Shown piece by piece: positions 1 to 8,300 of a stretch of DNA of 64,000 bases. How positions within the stretch are numbered: position 1 is the first letter of the stretch; the number at the start of each line of letters is the position of its first letter. Source of the DNA: Halobaculum marinum (GTDB lineage: Archaea > Halobacteriota > Halobacteria > Halobacteriales > Haloferacaceae); NCBI RefSeq assembly GCF_029338555.1, contig NZ_CP119989.1, positions 1,178,001 to 1,242,000 of the forward strand, given 5' to 3'. The position numbers and the translations under genes are program-made. The notes under the pieces were generated by a model, which worked only from the letters and a program-made list of their open reading frames with translations, made no database searches and was not told the DNA's origin.

Positions 1-2
1 GG

Positions 3-404
3 CGATCGTACACCGACGGCGTCCCCGATACGATCGGGTTCGACATCCCCTCCCCGTCTGACGACGACTACGGGGGCACCGACCCCGAGGGGCTCGGGGC
101 CGACTCGGTGTACCGATTCGGACACGACGCCGGGAACGACGAACGCGGCCTGTTCGCCGTGAGAAACCAGGGGACGAACCCGATCCGGGTGTACAGCACA
201 CAACCGGACCGGGAGGACGTGCCGAGCGTCGTCATGTACGACATCGACTCCGGCGACACCCTGACCGAGAGTGACCCGTCGGCGGTGCTCGGCGTCGGCG
301 ACGTGCTCGTCTGCGGACTGGAGATCGACACGTACGGCGTCCCGGTCCGCGAGGACGAGTACGACCTGACGCTCACGATCAACGGCGTCGCGACGAACGA
401 GTAA
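3..404 (+). CDS. DUF1102/TasA-camelysin-like secreted protein, 5' end missing
   Basis: This frame is open from the window edge to the TAA at 402-404, so only the C-terminal 133 residues are present. The segment with FAVRNQGTNPIRVY matches the equivalent strand in the complete protein at 3069-3746 (FRISNQGTDPVGIF), which marks the two as paralogs. Such proteins are secreted beta-sandwich subunits related to the DUF1102 and TasA/camelysin families. The fragment has no C-terminal membrane anchor. It is the first of three family members in this locus and lies 53 nt upstream of the next. The family assignment rests on the shared motif and on context. Confidence 0.75.
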   Translation, partial: RSYTDGVPDTIGFDIPSPSDDDYGGTDPEGLGADSVYRFGHDAGNDERGLFAVRNQGTNPIRVYSTQPDREDVPSVVMYDIDSGDTLTESDPSAVLGVGDVLVCGLEIDTYGVPVREDEYDLTLTINGVATNE

Positions 405-457
405 CACCCACTCGGAGCACGGCGGTTCGACTCCGCCGGTGGGTTTCACAGATCGTA

Positions 458-2017
458 ATGAAACGAGTCGCCGCCGCGGTCTCCCTGCTGGCCCTCTCGG
501 GAGCACTCGTGTTCCCATCAGCCGCCGCACCGTTCGCCCTCTCCCAATCTGACGTGATCACGCAAGACGTGTCGCTCGCCCCGACGTCTGCCCCCAACGG
601 CGACTACGCCTACCTCGACGACGACGAACTCGTCGTCGACCTCACCGCCTCGAACCCGAACCTCGCGGGGGACGCCGAGGGGGTCAACCCCGACGCCGTC
701 ACGACCATATCGAACGTCTTCCGGATCCACTACAACGGCTCGCAGTACGCGCACGTCTGGATCACAGACGAGTCCGACGCCGTGACGTTCGTCGTCGACG
801 GCGAGCCGATCCAGTCCGAGGCGGCCAACGTCACACTCGGGCCGAACGAGTCGGTCGCAGTCGGGGTCGTCGTCGACACGACCGGCGACGGCGGCGACGG
901 GCTGATCGACCAGATCCAGGTGAACGCCCGTGTCGCCGACCCCGAGACGGCGACCGTCGCGACCGGCGGCGGCACGGGCGGCGACGACTCGGACGACACG
1001 AGCGTCGGCGTCGCCACCACCTCGATCCGACAGTCCGCACCGAGCGAGACCGAGCGGCGGGTCGAGGTGCGCAATCCCGACGGGTCGGTCGGCGTCGACC
1101 TCGACCCACTGCCGCTCGACGCCGGCGGGAACGTCACGCTCGACGAACTCGACCTCACGGCGACCGGCGGAGCCACCGTCGACCTCGGACTCGACGTGTC
1201 GGCGCCGGACACCGACGCCGGCCCCGGGTCTCTCCTCGGCGTCGAGTCGCTCGGGGCCGTCGCGGTGACCGAGGCGGACGCGGGCAGCGTCGACGCGGCG
1301 ACGCTCCGGTTCAGCGTCTCGCCCGCCTACCTCGACGCCCGGAACGTCGACTCAGACGATCTGACCGTGTTCCGGACCAGCGACGGGGAGACGACGACGC
1401 TGCCGGTCCGTGTCGTCGGGGAGCGCGACGACGGTCGCGTCGTCGTCGAAGCCGACACCCCCGGGTTCTCGACGTTCACCGTCGCCGCGCTTCGGCCGGC
1501 GATCCGAGTCTCCGAGGCGTCGCTCTCGACGACCGACATCGAGGTCGGGGAGCGGACGACCGTCACTGCCCGGGTCAGCAACGACGGGCGCGCCGCCGGC
1601 GAACGGACGCTACGGGTGACGCTCGACGGCGACCTGGTCGCCGAACGGGTCGTCGACCTCGCTCCGAACGAGACGACGACCGTGACGGTCGACGTCGCCC
1701 CCGACGGGCCGGGGAGCTACGAGGTCGCCGTCGACGGCACGACTGCGGGCACCCTCGTGGTCGCGGATGGAGAGTCGACCGACGACGCGGCCGCCGGTGG
1801 CGCAACCCTGACCGAACAGTCCGACCTCGGAGACACCACGCCGGGTGGAGCGTCAACTTCGGGGGCCGGGACGGTCGCGGACGGCGAACCCGACGTGGCG
1901 ACCGCCGGTCCGGTCGAGGAGCCGGCGGGACTCGGACTGCCCGAGGTCGGCGGCCTCACGGTCGCGGTCGCGCTGGTGGTCGCGACGCTCCTGCTCGTCC
2001 GGCGCGTCTCTCGGTGA
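458..2017 (+). CDS. DUF1102 surface protein with PGF-pre-PGF and CARDB-like domains and C-terminal anchor
   Basis: The product has 519 residues. Residues 1-24 form a Sec-type signal. A DUF1102-like domain follows (about 50-160, with GVNPDAVTTISNVFRI). Then come a Gly/Asp-rich spacer, a PGF-pre-PGF-type domain (about 200-345, ending in DTPGFSTFTV) and a CARDB-like beta-sandwich (about 348-435). A low-complexity acidic stalk leads to a single membrane helix (about 493-514) with a short Arg-rich tail. The C-terminus reads PEVGG, then the hydrophobic helix, then RRVSR. This recalls protein-sorting tags of the PGF-CTERM or GlyGly-CTERM type, although no exact PGF is present. The stop codon overlaps the start of the rhomboid-like gene (GTGA), so the two are probably translationally coupled. 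It is likely a surface-anchored protein. Confidence 0.85.
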   Translation: MKRVAAAVSLLALSGALVFPSAAAPFALSQSDVITQDVSLAPTSAPNGDYAYLDDDELVVDLTASNPNLAGDAEGVNPDAVTTISNVFRIHYNGSQYAHVWITDESDAVTFVVDGEPIQSEAANVTLGPNESVAVGVVVDTTGDGGDGLIDQIQVNARVADPETATVATGGGTGGDDSDDTSVGVATTSIRQSAPSETERRVEVRNPDGSVGVDLDPLPLDAGGNVTLDELDLTATGGATVDLGLDVSAPDTDAGPGSLLGVESLGAVAVTEADAGSVDAATLRFSVSPAYLDARNVDSDDLTVFRTSDGETTTLPVRVVGERDDGRVVVEADTPGFSTFTVAALRPAIRVSEASLSTTDIEVGERTTVTARVSNDGRAAGERTLRVTLDGDLVAERVVDLAPNETTTVTVDVAPDGPGSYEVAVDGTTAGTLVVADGESTDDAAAGGATLTEQSDLGDTTPGGASTSGAGTVADGEPDVATAGPVEEPAGLGLPEVGGLTVAVALVVATLLLVRRVSR

Positions 2018-2928
2018 CTCGTGGACCGAACGCTTTCGTGGGTTCGGGTCACACACCCGGTGATCGTCGCGTGCTAGACGAACACCGATCGGTTCGCGCG
2101 GAACTGCGTCGACGCGGCCGCGTCCGCGACTGCCTCGCGTTAGCGGTCGTCCCGGCCGTCCTCGTCGCGGTGTTCCTGCTCCCGGAGTCGACCCGGCGCG
2201 GGCTGGCGTTCGTCTACCAGCGACCGACCCTCGCGACCGCGTACACGGCCCACTTCGTCCACCTGTCGCTCGACCACCTGCTCGCCAACGTGCTCGGCTA
2301 CGTGCTGTTGGCCGGCACGGGCTACGTGCTCGCGGTGCTCGCGGGCGCTCGACGGCTGTTCGGCGCCGCGGCCGCGACGAACCTCCTCGCGTTCCCGGTC
2401 GTGCTCTCGGCGCTGAACCTGGCGATCCCGAGAGACGCCGTCGGCTACGGCTTCTCCGGCGTGACGATGGCGTTCGCCGGACTGCTCGCGGTCGTCGGCG
2501 CGGCGTACGCCGGTCGACGACTCCACCCCGCGGTCGGCGTGCGACACGCGCCGGGCGCGTTCTTCGCCGTACTCGCGCTCGTGTCGGTGATCGTGTTACC
2601 CTCGGTCCCGCTCGCGTGGGCGCTCGCGTCGGTCGCCGCACTGGGGGCGCTCGGGTACGTGGGCTCGGCCGCGCGGGCGCTCCGCTCGCCCGCCGCACCG
2701 TCAGCGTGGCGCGGGGTCAGCGACCCGGGGTGGTCGGATATCCTCGTCGTCGCCGCAGTCGTGTTCTTCGGCTACCCGTTCGTCGGCTTCCCGGCGGACG
2801 TTCGCAGTGGTGGCACGCTCACCAACGTGTACGTCCACCTCCTCGGGTTCTGTCTGGCGTTCCTCGTCGCGTACGTGTGCGCCGAGTCCGGGCTGTTCGG
2901 CGCTGGGTCCGATCGGGGCCACCCCTGA
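2014..2928 (+). CDS. rhomboid-family intramembrane serine protease
   Basis: This is a 304-residue polytopic membrane protein. It carries the rhomboid hallmarks: H83 and H88-L-L-A-N92 in an early helix, GYGFSG with the predicted nucleophile S148, and VYVHLLGF with the partner H275. About six or seven helices are predicted. The GTG start at 2014 overlaps the upstream stop. A second in-frame GTG at 2071 would remove 19 non-hydrophobic residues and is equally possible. Rhomboids cleave membrane helices within the bilayer. Coupling to a surface protein with a C-terminal helix suggests, but does not prove, a protease-substrate pair. Confidence 0.85.
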   Translation: MTRGPNAFVGSGHTPGDRRVLDEHRSVRAELRRRGRVRDCLALAVVPAVLVAVFLLPESTRRGLAFVYQRPTLATAYTAHFVHLSLDHLLANVLGYVLLAGTGYVLAVLAGARRLFGAAAATNLLAFPVVLSALNLAIPRDAVGYGFSGVTMAFAGLLAVVGAAYAGRRLHPAVGVRHAPGAFFAVLALVSVIVLPSVPLAWALASVAALGALGYVGSAARALRSPAAPSAWRGVSDPGWSDILVVAAVVFFGYPFVGFPADVRSGGTLTNVYVHLLGFCLAFLVAYVCAESGLFGAGSDRGHP

Positions 2929-3068
2929 CTGTCGGTGGTCCGCCGAACGCGGGGCTCAGGGTCGGCCTGAGCGGCGTCACACTCGGGCATCGATCCCGCG
3001 GACTGCTCAATACAATGACGGGTCCTCCCCATCGGCAGAACACACTCGGGACCCGGGTGTGTGCAACC

Positions 3069-3746
3069 ATGGATCGACGGAAATTCCTCGCAAGTGTGGG
3101 ATCGCTCGCCGCCGGAACAACTGCTGCCGTCAGTACGGGCGCGTTCAGTCGAACGAGTGCGACTCGTTCGGTGAACGTACGGACTGTTGGTGACGCGGCC
3201 GCGTACCTCAAATTGAGCGGTGGCCAGTACGCCAACTACAACGAGAACGGCGTGCTGGAACTGGAACTGGACCGGATAAACGCCAACTCAGACGTCGAGT
3301 TCTCCGACGTCTTCAGGATCAGTAATCAGGGCACCGACCCCGTCGGGATATTCATCGACGAGGGGAGCGCGAGCTACGCGTTCCAGAACGGGAACGGACC
3401 GGCGGAAGCGCCGTCGGAGGCGGGCTCGGACGGGATGTACAACGTCCTCAGTAACGCGGGCTTCAATCAGGCCGGGTGGTACGACGACGACATCACCACC
3501 GGAGAGGACATCAACGGGCCGAAAGCGCTCCCCAGCGGCTACCGGCCGTCGCCGCCGGACGGGAACAGCGCGAACAATCGGACCTTCGGCACCGACAAAG
3601 ATCACATTCTCGCGGTCGGTCAGAGCATCTCGCCGGACTGGTACATCTTCGACACGCCCGCCGACCCCTCCGACCTCGACATCACCGGCGAAATCGTGAT
3701 CCTCGCGTACTCGAAGGACTACGTCGACGCAGGCAAGGGGCCGTAA
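3069..3746 (+). CDS. secreted DUF1102/TasA-camelysin-like protein with Tat/SipW-type signal
   Basis: The 225-residue product starts with MDRRKFLASVG. This is a twin-arginine-like signal running into an Ala/Gly/Thr segment that ends in STGAFS, a motif typical of SipW-dependent signal peptides. The mature part carries FSDVFRISNQGTDPVGIF, the DUF1102-type strand, and ends after a beta-rich region with no anchor. An ATG at 3015 is in frame, but 3069 is preferred because it places the RR motif at the N-terminus. The signal-peptidase gene lies 108 nt downstream. The protein is probably a filament- or matrix-forming subunit; that role is inferred from the TasA/camelysin families. Confidence 0.85.
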   Translation: MDRRKFLASVGSLAAGTTAAVSTGAFSRTSATRSVNVRTVGDAAAYLKLSGGQYANYNENGVLELELDRINANSDVEFSDVFRISNQGTDPVGIFIDEGSASYAFQNGNGPAEAPSEAGSDGMYNVLSNAGFNQAGWYDDDITTGEDINGPKALPSGYRPSPPDGNSANNRTFGTDKDHILAVGQSISPDWYIFDTPADPSDLDITGEIVILAYSKDYVDAGKGP

Positions 3747-3854
3747 TCGCGACCGACAAGTCGACGTACTGACTGCGTCGGTGACGGTCGATCAGCGGCC
3801 GTCCCGGCGGACCCGAGCATTCTTGTCTCCCGCAGCGAACACGTCATCGAATCG

Positions 3855-5021
3855 ATGGATGCCCGACGACTCCTGACGCTCGGCACCGAGGTGCTCCTCG
3901 TCGTGTTCGTCGTCTCGTTGGTCGCCGGCCAGGCACTCGGGCAGCCGATCCTCCTCAGTTACGTCGAGACCGGGAGCATGGCGCCGACGATGGAGCCCGG
4001 TGACGGCTTCATCGCGGTGCCGGCGGCCATCGCGGGCGAACCAGAAGCGGGCGACGTGGTCACCTTCGAGGCCGAGGAGTTGAACGGCGGCGGCCTCACC
4101 ACCCACCGGATCGTGGGCGAGACCGACAGGGGGTACATCACCCGTGGGGACGCGAACCCGTTCATCGACCAGGACGGCGACGAACCGCCGGTGAAGGACG
4201 CCCAGATCGTCGCACACGCGCTCCAAGTCGGCGACTCCGTGGTCGTCCTCCCGGGGGTTGGGACCGGCGTCGTGGCCGTGCGCGGGGTCCTCTCGGGCGC
4301 ACAGCGGTGGGTCGCGACCACGGTCGGCAGTCGGTCGCTGCTCGGGACGCAGGGAATCGCGTACCTCGTGTTGGCCCTGTCTGCGCTGGGCTACGTGGTC
4401 GACCTCCGCCGCGGGGGCGACGGCGCGACGCGGGACCGCACTCGGTCGACGGACCGCGACGAGGGGGTTTCGACGCGACTGATCCTCGTCGGTCTCGCCG
4501 GGATGGTGGTCGTCTCGGCGACGGCGGCGATGGCCGTCCCCGGGGGGACCCAGCAGTTCGGGATCGTCAGCGCGGAGTTCGACTCGGAGAACCCGACGGT
4601 GATCAGACAGGGCGAGTCCGCGATGCTCGAGTACCGGGTCCCCAACGCTGGGCTCGTCCCGGTCCACGCGTACGTCCGCCCGGCCAGCGACGGCGTCGAC
4701 GTCGCGCCCGACCACGTGTTCGTCTCGGGACGGGCAGAGGGCCGCGTGTCGGTGACGCTGTCGGCTCCCCCGGAGACGGGGTACTACCGCCGCTACGTCG
4801 CCGAACGGCGGTACCTCGCGGTGTTACCCGAGCCGTGGATCCGGGGCCTGTCACTGGTGCACCCGTGGCTCCCCATCGTCGCCATCGACGCGCTCCTCGC
4901 TGGGAGCCTGTACGGGCTCGGAGTGCTCCTCGTCGACGGGAGCCGGATGCGGCGTCGCTCGCACGACTCCAGACACGAGCGCTCGACGCTGGTGCGCCTG
5001 TGGCGGGTCTTGTCGCGGTAG
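3855..5021 (+). CDS. ER-type signal peptidase I with extra extracytoplasmic domain
   Basis: This 388-residue S26-family signal peptidase has an N-terminal membrane helix (about 10-29). The catalytic Ser41 lies in TGSMAPTM, and His84 in THRIVG replaces the bacterial lysine, as in archaeal and ER-type enzymes. The conserved RGDAN box is at about 97-101. The peptidase core ends near residue 160. Three more predicted helices (about 164-183, 209-228 and 338-361) bracket a beta-sandwich segment (about 235-325) that is not part of the peptidase fold. The gene sits between DUF1102 substrates and a DUF5305 gene, which suggests a dedicated, SipW-like processing enzyme rather than the general signal peptidase. 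Confidence 0.92.
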   Translation: MDARRLLTLGTEVLLVVFVVSLVAGQALGQPILLSYVETGSMAPTMEPGDGFIAVPAAIAGEPEAGDVVTFEAEELNGGGLTTHRIVGETDRGYITRGDANPFIDQDGDEPPVKDAQIVAHALQVGDSVVVLPGVGTGVVAVRGVLSGAQRWVATTVGSRSLLGTQGIAYLVLALSALGYVVDLRRGGDGATRDRTRSTDRDEGVSTRLILVGLAGMVVVSATAAMAVPGGTQQFGIVSAEFDSENPTVIRQGESAMLEYRVPNAGLVPVHAYVRPASDGVDVAPDHVFVSGRAEGRVSVTLSAPPETGYYRRYVAERRYLAVLPEPWIRGLSLVHPWLPIVAIDALLAGSLYGLGVLLVDGSRMRRRSHDSRHERSTLVRLWRVLSR

Positions 5022-5069
5022 TTCCCGCGACCGATAGTCCTTTGACACGTCGACCCACAGGCAGGTTCG

Positions 5070-6320
5070 ATGGACGAGGCCACGCGTCTGCGCGTTCGGG
5101 CCGTACTATCGTCGTGGGCGACGCTGTTGTTGGTCGCCGCGGTCGTCGTCGGCGCACTCGGCGCGTGGGCGACGTACGGCGCCCACGTCGCGCCGGGGAC
5201 GACGACCGAGGAGCGGACGACGCAGGCGTGGAGTACGACTGCCGACTTCGACCACTCGGCGACGGTCACCCGGGAGAACCCGCTGTTCCCGGTCGGCACG
5301 GAACTGTCGAACCGCTCGACGTACTTCACCGCCGCCGCGCCGGTGCTCGACGGGACGTTCACGGTGGCGCCGCGAGGGCTCGACGGCAACGTCTCCGTCG
5401 ACCTCGCGGCGACGCTCGTGCTCCGCTCGGCGGACGAGGAGACCACCTACTGGCGGGACACGCGGCCCCTCGCCGAGTCGAGCGCCGCCGGCGCCGACGG
5501 CCCGGTCTCGCTGGCCTTCTCGCTGAACGTGACCGAGGTGGCCCAGCGCATCGCGACCATCGAGGAGGGCATCGGGACGACGCCCGGCGAGACGAGCGCC
5601 GCGGTCGTCGTCGACGCGCGCGTGGCCGGCACGGCCGACGGCGACCCGAGCAGTCTGGCGTTCTCCCGACGGCTCTCGCTCGGACTGGCCGGCGACACGT
5701 ACACCGCCACCGCGCCGGGGTCGACCACCGAGACCGTCGAGCAGACCACCACGGTCCGGGTGCCGGACACCGCGGGGCCGCTCCGATCGATCGGTGGCCC
5801 GTTCGCCCTGCTCGTCGGCGCGGTCGCGGCGGGCGGTCTGGGGTACGCCACGCGTCGGACGGACCTCGCGCTCGACGACCACGAGCGTGCTCGACTCGAC
5901 TACCTCGACGACCGAGCGGAGTTCGACGAGTGGATCGTCGCCGTCGAGTTGCCGCCCCCGGCGGACGACGTCACTGTCGCGGAGGCAGCCTCGCTCGCGG
6001 ATCTAGTGAATCTCGCGATCGACACCGACACCGCGGTGCTCGAAGCACCCGGCGAGGAACTGTTCACCGCCGTCGCGGACGACCACCGCTACACGTATCG
6101 ACCGCCGGCACCGACCGCGGACCGCGACGGCGGCGCCCTCGCTGGGACGGTGCTCGGGGGGAACCACACGGAGAACGGAGCCGACGCGACCGCCGACGGC
6201 AGTGATCCGCTGGCGGTAAACGGCGACGACCCAGCGGCGACCGCCGGCGCCGCCGACGACGGCGGCGACGACCGCGATGATCCGACGACTGCCGCGCCTC
6301 CCGACGCCGAGCGCGAGTGA
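5070..6320 (+). CDS. DUF5305 membrane protein
   Basis: The product has 416 residues with a helix near the N-terminus (about 15-37), a large external beta-rich region (about 40-235) and a second helix (about 244-262). An acidic cytoplasmic tail ends in an Asp/Ala-rich low-complexity run. This architecture matches haloarchaeal DUF5305 proteins, whose function is unknown and which recur beside signal peptidase I genes. It starts 48 nt after the peptidase gene and is probably co-transcribed. It may act as an accessory or scaffold for export of the DUF1102 proteins, which is inference. Confidence 0.8.
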   Translation: MDEATRLRVRAVLSSWATLLLVAAVVVGALGAWATYGAHVAPGTTTEERTTQAWSTTADFDHSATVTRENPLFPVGTELSNRSTYFTAAAPVLDGTFTVAPRGLDGNVSVDLAATLVLRSADEETTYWRDTRPLAESSAAGADGPVSLAFSLNVTEVAQRIATIEEGIGTTPGETSAAVVVDARVAGTADGDPSSLAFSRRLSLGLAGDTYTATAPGSTTETVEQTTTVRVPDTAGPLRSIGGPFALLVGAVAAGGLGYATRRTDLALDDHERARLDYLDDRAEFDEWIVAVELPPPADDVTVAEAASLADLVNLAIDTDTAVLEAPGEELFTAVADDHRYTYRPPAPTADRDGGALAGTVLGGNHTENGADATADGSDPLAVNGDDPAATAGAADDGGDDRDDPTTAAPPDAERE

Positions 6321-6333
6321 GCCGGCGCCCCCG

Positions 6334-6720
6334 TCACCCGATCAACAGCCGCAGGTTCAGCGCCGTCGTGAACGCGCCGACGAACGACAGCACGACCGGC
6401 GGGAGGTAGTAGCCGACGCGGTCGCCAGCGCGGGCGCTGGAGAGGCTGATCGCGAGGCAGACGCCGAACACCACCAACTTCACCGCGATCAGGCCGGCCT
6501 CGCCGAAGCCGCCGACCGCGGCGGCGATGAGCGCGTTCGCCTCGTTCACGGTGTCCGAGTAGCCGATGAGCGCGAGCGTCGTGACGATGTCGCCCACGCC
6601 GTACGTCACGGTCGCGACGAACCACAGCCGCGAGAACTCGACGGCGTCGAACGGCGTGTCCGACAGCGAGAGCCACCTCGCTGACTCGGCGGTGGTGTCG
6701 TCACCGGCGTCCGCTGTCAT
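6334..6720 (-). CDS. small polytopic membrane protein, possibly DUF5658-like
   Basis: A 128-residue protein with a hydrophilic N-terminus of about 28 residues, followed by three or four predicted helices (around 30-55, 62-80, 82-100 and 104-126). The first contains GVGDIVTT, where an acidic residue lies inside a helix, as in DUF5658-type proteins. It ends 13 nt from the convergent DUF5305 gene and lies 42 nt downstream of the HAD phosphatase gene on the same strand. No function is assignable. Confidence 0.7.
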   Translation of the reverse strand: MTADAGDDTTAESARWLSLSDTPFDAVEFSRLWFVATVTYGVGDIVTTLALIGYSDTVNEANALIAAAVGGFGEAGLIAVKLVVFGVCLAISLSSARAGDRVGYYLPPVVLSFVGAFTTALNLRLLIG

Positions 6721-6762
6721 ACCGACGAGACGGCGGCGACGGATGAAAACACTCCCGAGTCC

Positions 6763-8007
6763 TCACTCCCCGTTCAGGTCGGCGAGACAGCGCCACGCGT
6801 ACATCGTCCGGAGCACGTCGGCGGCGCCCCCCGGTGCGAACACGAGGTCGTCGGTCGCGCGGACGTGCTCCAGCACGGACGCCGAGGAATGCTCGGGGGC
6901 GGCCGCGATGCCGGCTTCGTTGTCCGCGGCCCACTCCATCACTCGGAGGTCGGACTTCGAGTCCCCCATCACGCAGACGAACGGGTCGTCGACGCCGAGC
7001 ACGTCGAGTGCGGCCTCGACGCCGGCGGCCTTGTGGAGGTCCGCCGCCGCCAACTCGGCGGCGTCCGCGCGGTACAGCGCCACCTCCAGTCGGTCGAACA
7101 GCGCGGCGGCGGCCTCGGGGACCTCGCCGTCGGCGCTCGAACCAGCCCGCTCGATTGCGCCCGCAATCTCCGGGTCGTCGTCGGCGTAGAACGCGCGCGC
7201 AGCGGCGGCGCCGTCGTCGAGGCCGAGTCGGTCGCCTGCGGCCTCGCCGACGAGCCCGAGGAGGTGCACCATCGCCTCGTCGATCACCGCCTCGGCGTCG
7301 TCGCTCCCCGTCTCGTAGTTCGGCTTCAGCGTGACGTTGAACTCGTTCCCCTGCAGGTGACAGCCGCGCCGGACGCGCTCAGGCGCCCCGCGGAGCACGC
7401 CGTCGCGGACGCGGTCGACGACGCCGCGCACGTCGTCGTCCAACTCGTCGTACAGCAGGCGTTTGGTGTCGGCGCCACTGCCGGGGGTGAACACGCCGGC
7501 ACCCGCCTCGTACACGACCGACACGTCGCCCGAGTGGACGAGTTCGTTGCCGAGCCCCTGGATGAGGAACCCCTTGACGTTCTCCAGCGTCTGCCCCGTG
7601 CAGATCACCAGCGGGACACCGAGTTCCTCGGCGAACTCCGTGAGGAGGTGGAGCGTCTCCCGTGGGATCTCGTTGTCCGTCTCGCCGGCAGAGCGGAGCG
7701 TCTCGTCCACGTCGAGGACGAGCGCGTTCGGTGCGCGGCCGTACGTGCCGTGCAGGTCGAGCGCGGTGAACGCCGACTCGCGGTCGGCCATCGCCGCGAC
7801 CTCCGCGAGTGCGGCGCCGTCGTGGTCACCGAAGGCGCGCTCGATGCGCTCGCGCCGGTCGGTCAGGTCGGCGTTGGCCTCGTCCCAGCGGTCGAGCGCC
7901 ACCCGCGAGTCCAGCGGGGGGAACAGGTCGACGAACTCGCGGTACGCGCGCAGCGTCTCCGTGTCGAACTCGCCGTACAGTTCGTACAGATGGTCGTAGA
8001 GAGTCAT
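6763..8007 (-). CDS. HAD-superfamily phosphatase
   Basis: The 414-residue product has an N-terminal helical region (about 1-90) and then a haloacid dehalogenase fold. Motif I is LVLDVDET with D99 and D101, motif II is in LVICTGQT, and motif IV is MGDSKSD near residue 373. The layout suggests a Cof or trehalose-phosphatase-like (class II) HAD hydrolase acting on a phosphorylated small molecule, but the substrate is unknown. The start at 8007 (MTLYDHLYEL) was chosen because upstream in-frame residues are Arg-rich and non-conserved in character. Confidence 0.85.
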   Translation of the reverse strand: MTLYDHLYELYGEFDTETLRAYREFVDLFPPLDSRVALDRWDEANADLTDRRERIERAFGDHDGAALAEVAAMADRESAFTALDLHGTYGRAPNALVLDVDETLRSAGETDNEIPRETLHLLTEFAEELGVPLVICTGQTLENVKGFLIQGLGNELVHSGDVSVVYEAGAGVFTPGSGADTKRLLYDELDDDVRGVVDRVRDGVLRGAPERVRRGCHLQGNEFNVTLKPNYETGSDDAEAVIDEAMVHLLGLVGEAAGDRLGLDDGAAAARAFYADDDPEIAGAIERAGSSADGEVPEAAAALFDRLEVALYRADAAELAAADLHKAAGVEAALDVLGVDDPFVCVMGDSKSDLRVMEWAADNEAGIAAAPEHSSASVLEHVRATDDLVFAPGGAADVLRTMYAWRCLADLNGE

Positions 8008-8200
8008 GGAGACGACATCGGGACACCGGGCAAAAGCACCAGCGGCTTCGACATGTACGGCCGACCGGTGTCGACGACGACGGCTCGACCGGCGAGCGCG
8101 CGGCGAGTCCCTGTCGCAGCCAGATCCCGGCAGAAGTGTCAGGCTCACCGACTTATTGCCACGAAATGTGATATTTCTGTGCGATTGTCCACTACGGCGA

Positions 8201-8212
8201 GATATTTATACG
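8201..8212 (+). promoter_or_regulatory. TATA box upstream of the LOV histidine kinase
   Basis: An AT-rich block, gatatttata, stands out in GC-rich DNA. By haloarchaeal spacing (about 27 nt) transcription would start near 8233-8236, which coincides with the ATG of a short reading frame at 8235. Confidence 0.6.
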
Positions 8213-8234
8213 GTGTCCCACTCGTCCTGCGAGT

Positions 8235-8300
8235 ATGGACCGCAGTTTGGCGGATATCTGTACTCGCGCGTACGTTCCGAGGCGACGTGATGACCGATAG
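8235..8300 (+). CDS. possible leaderless upstream ORF, 21 aa
   Basis: An ATG lies 27-30 nt after the TATA box and opens a 21-codon frame (MDRSLADICT...) that ends at TAG 8298-8300. It overlaps the kinase start at 8290 in another frame. If the transcript is leaderless, ribosomes would meet this frame first, so it could attenuate or couple kinase translation. Only its position supports it. Confidence 0.3.
   Translation: MDRSLADICTRAYVPRRRDDR

Noticed and set aside
4307-6205. Long Arg-rich open frame on the plus strand across the signal peptidase and DUF5305 genes
   Set aside because: Very basic, repeat-like composition is opposite to haloarchaeal proteins; it is a frame shadow of two well-supported genes.
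6865-8289. In-frame open stretch upstream of the LOV kinase start
   Set aside because: It is antisense to the HAD phosphatase gene; domain content begins only after ATG 8290.
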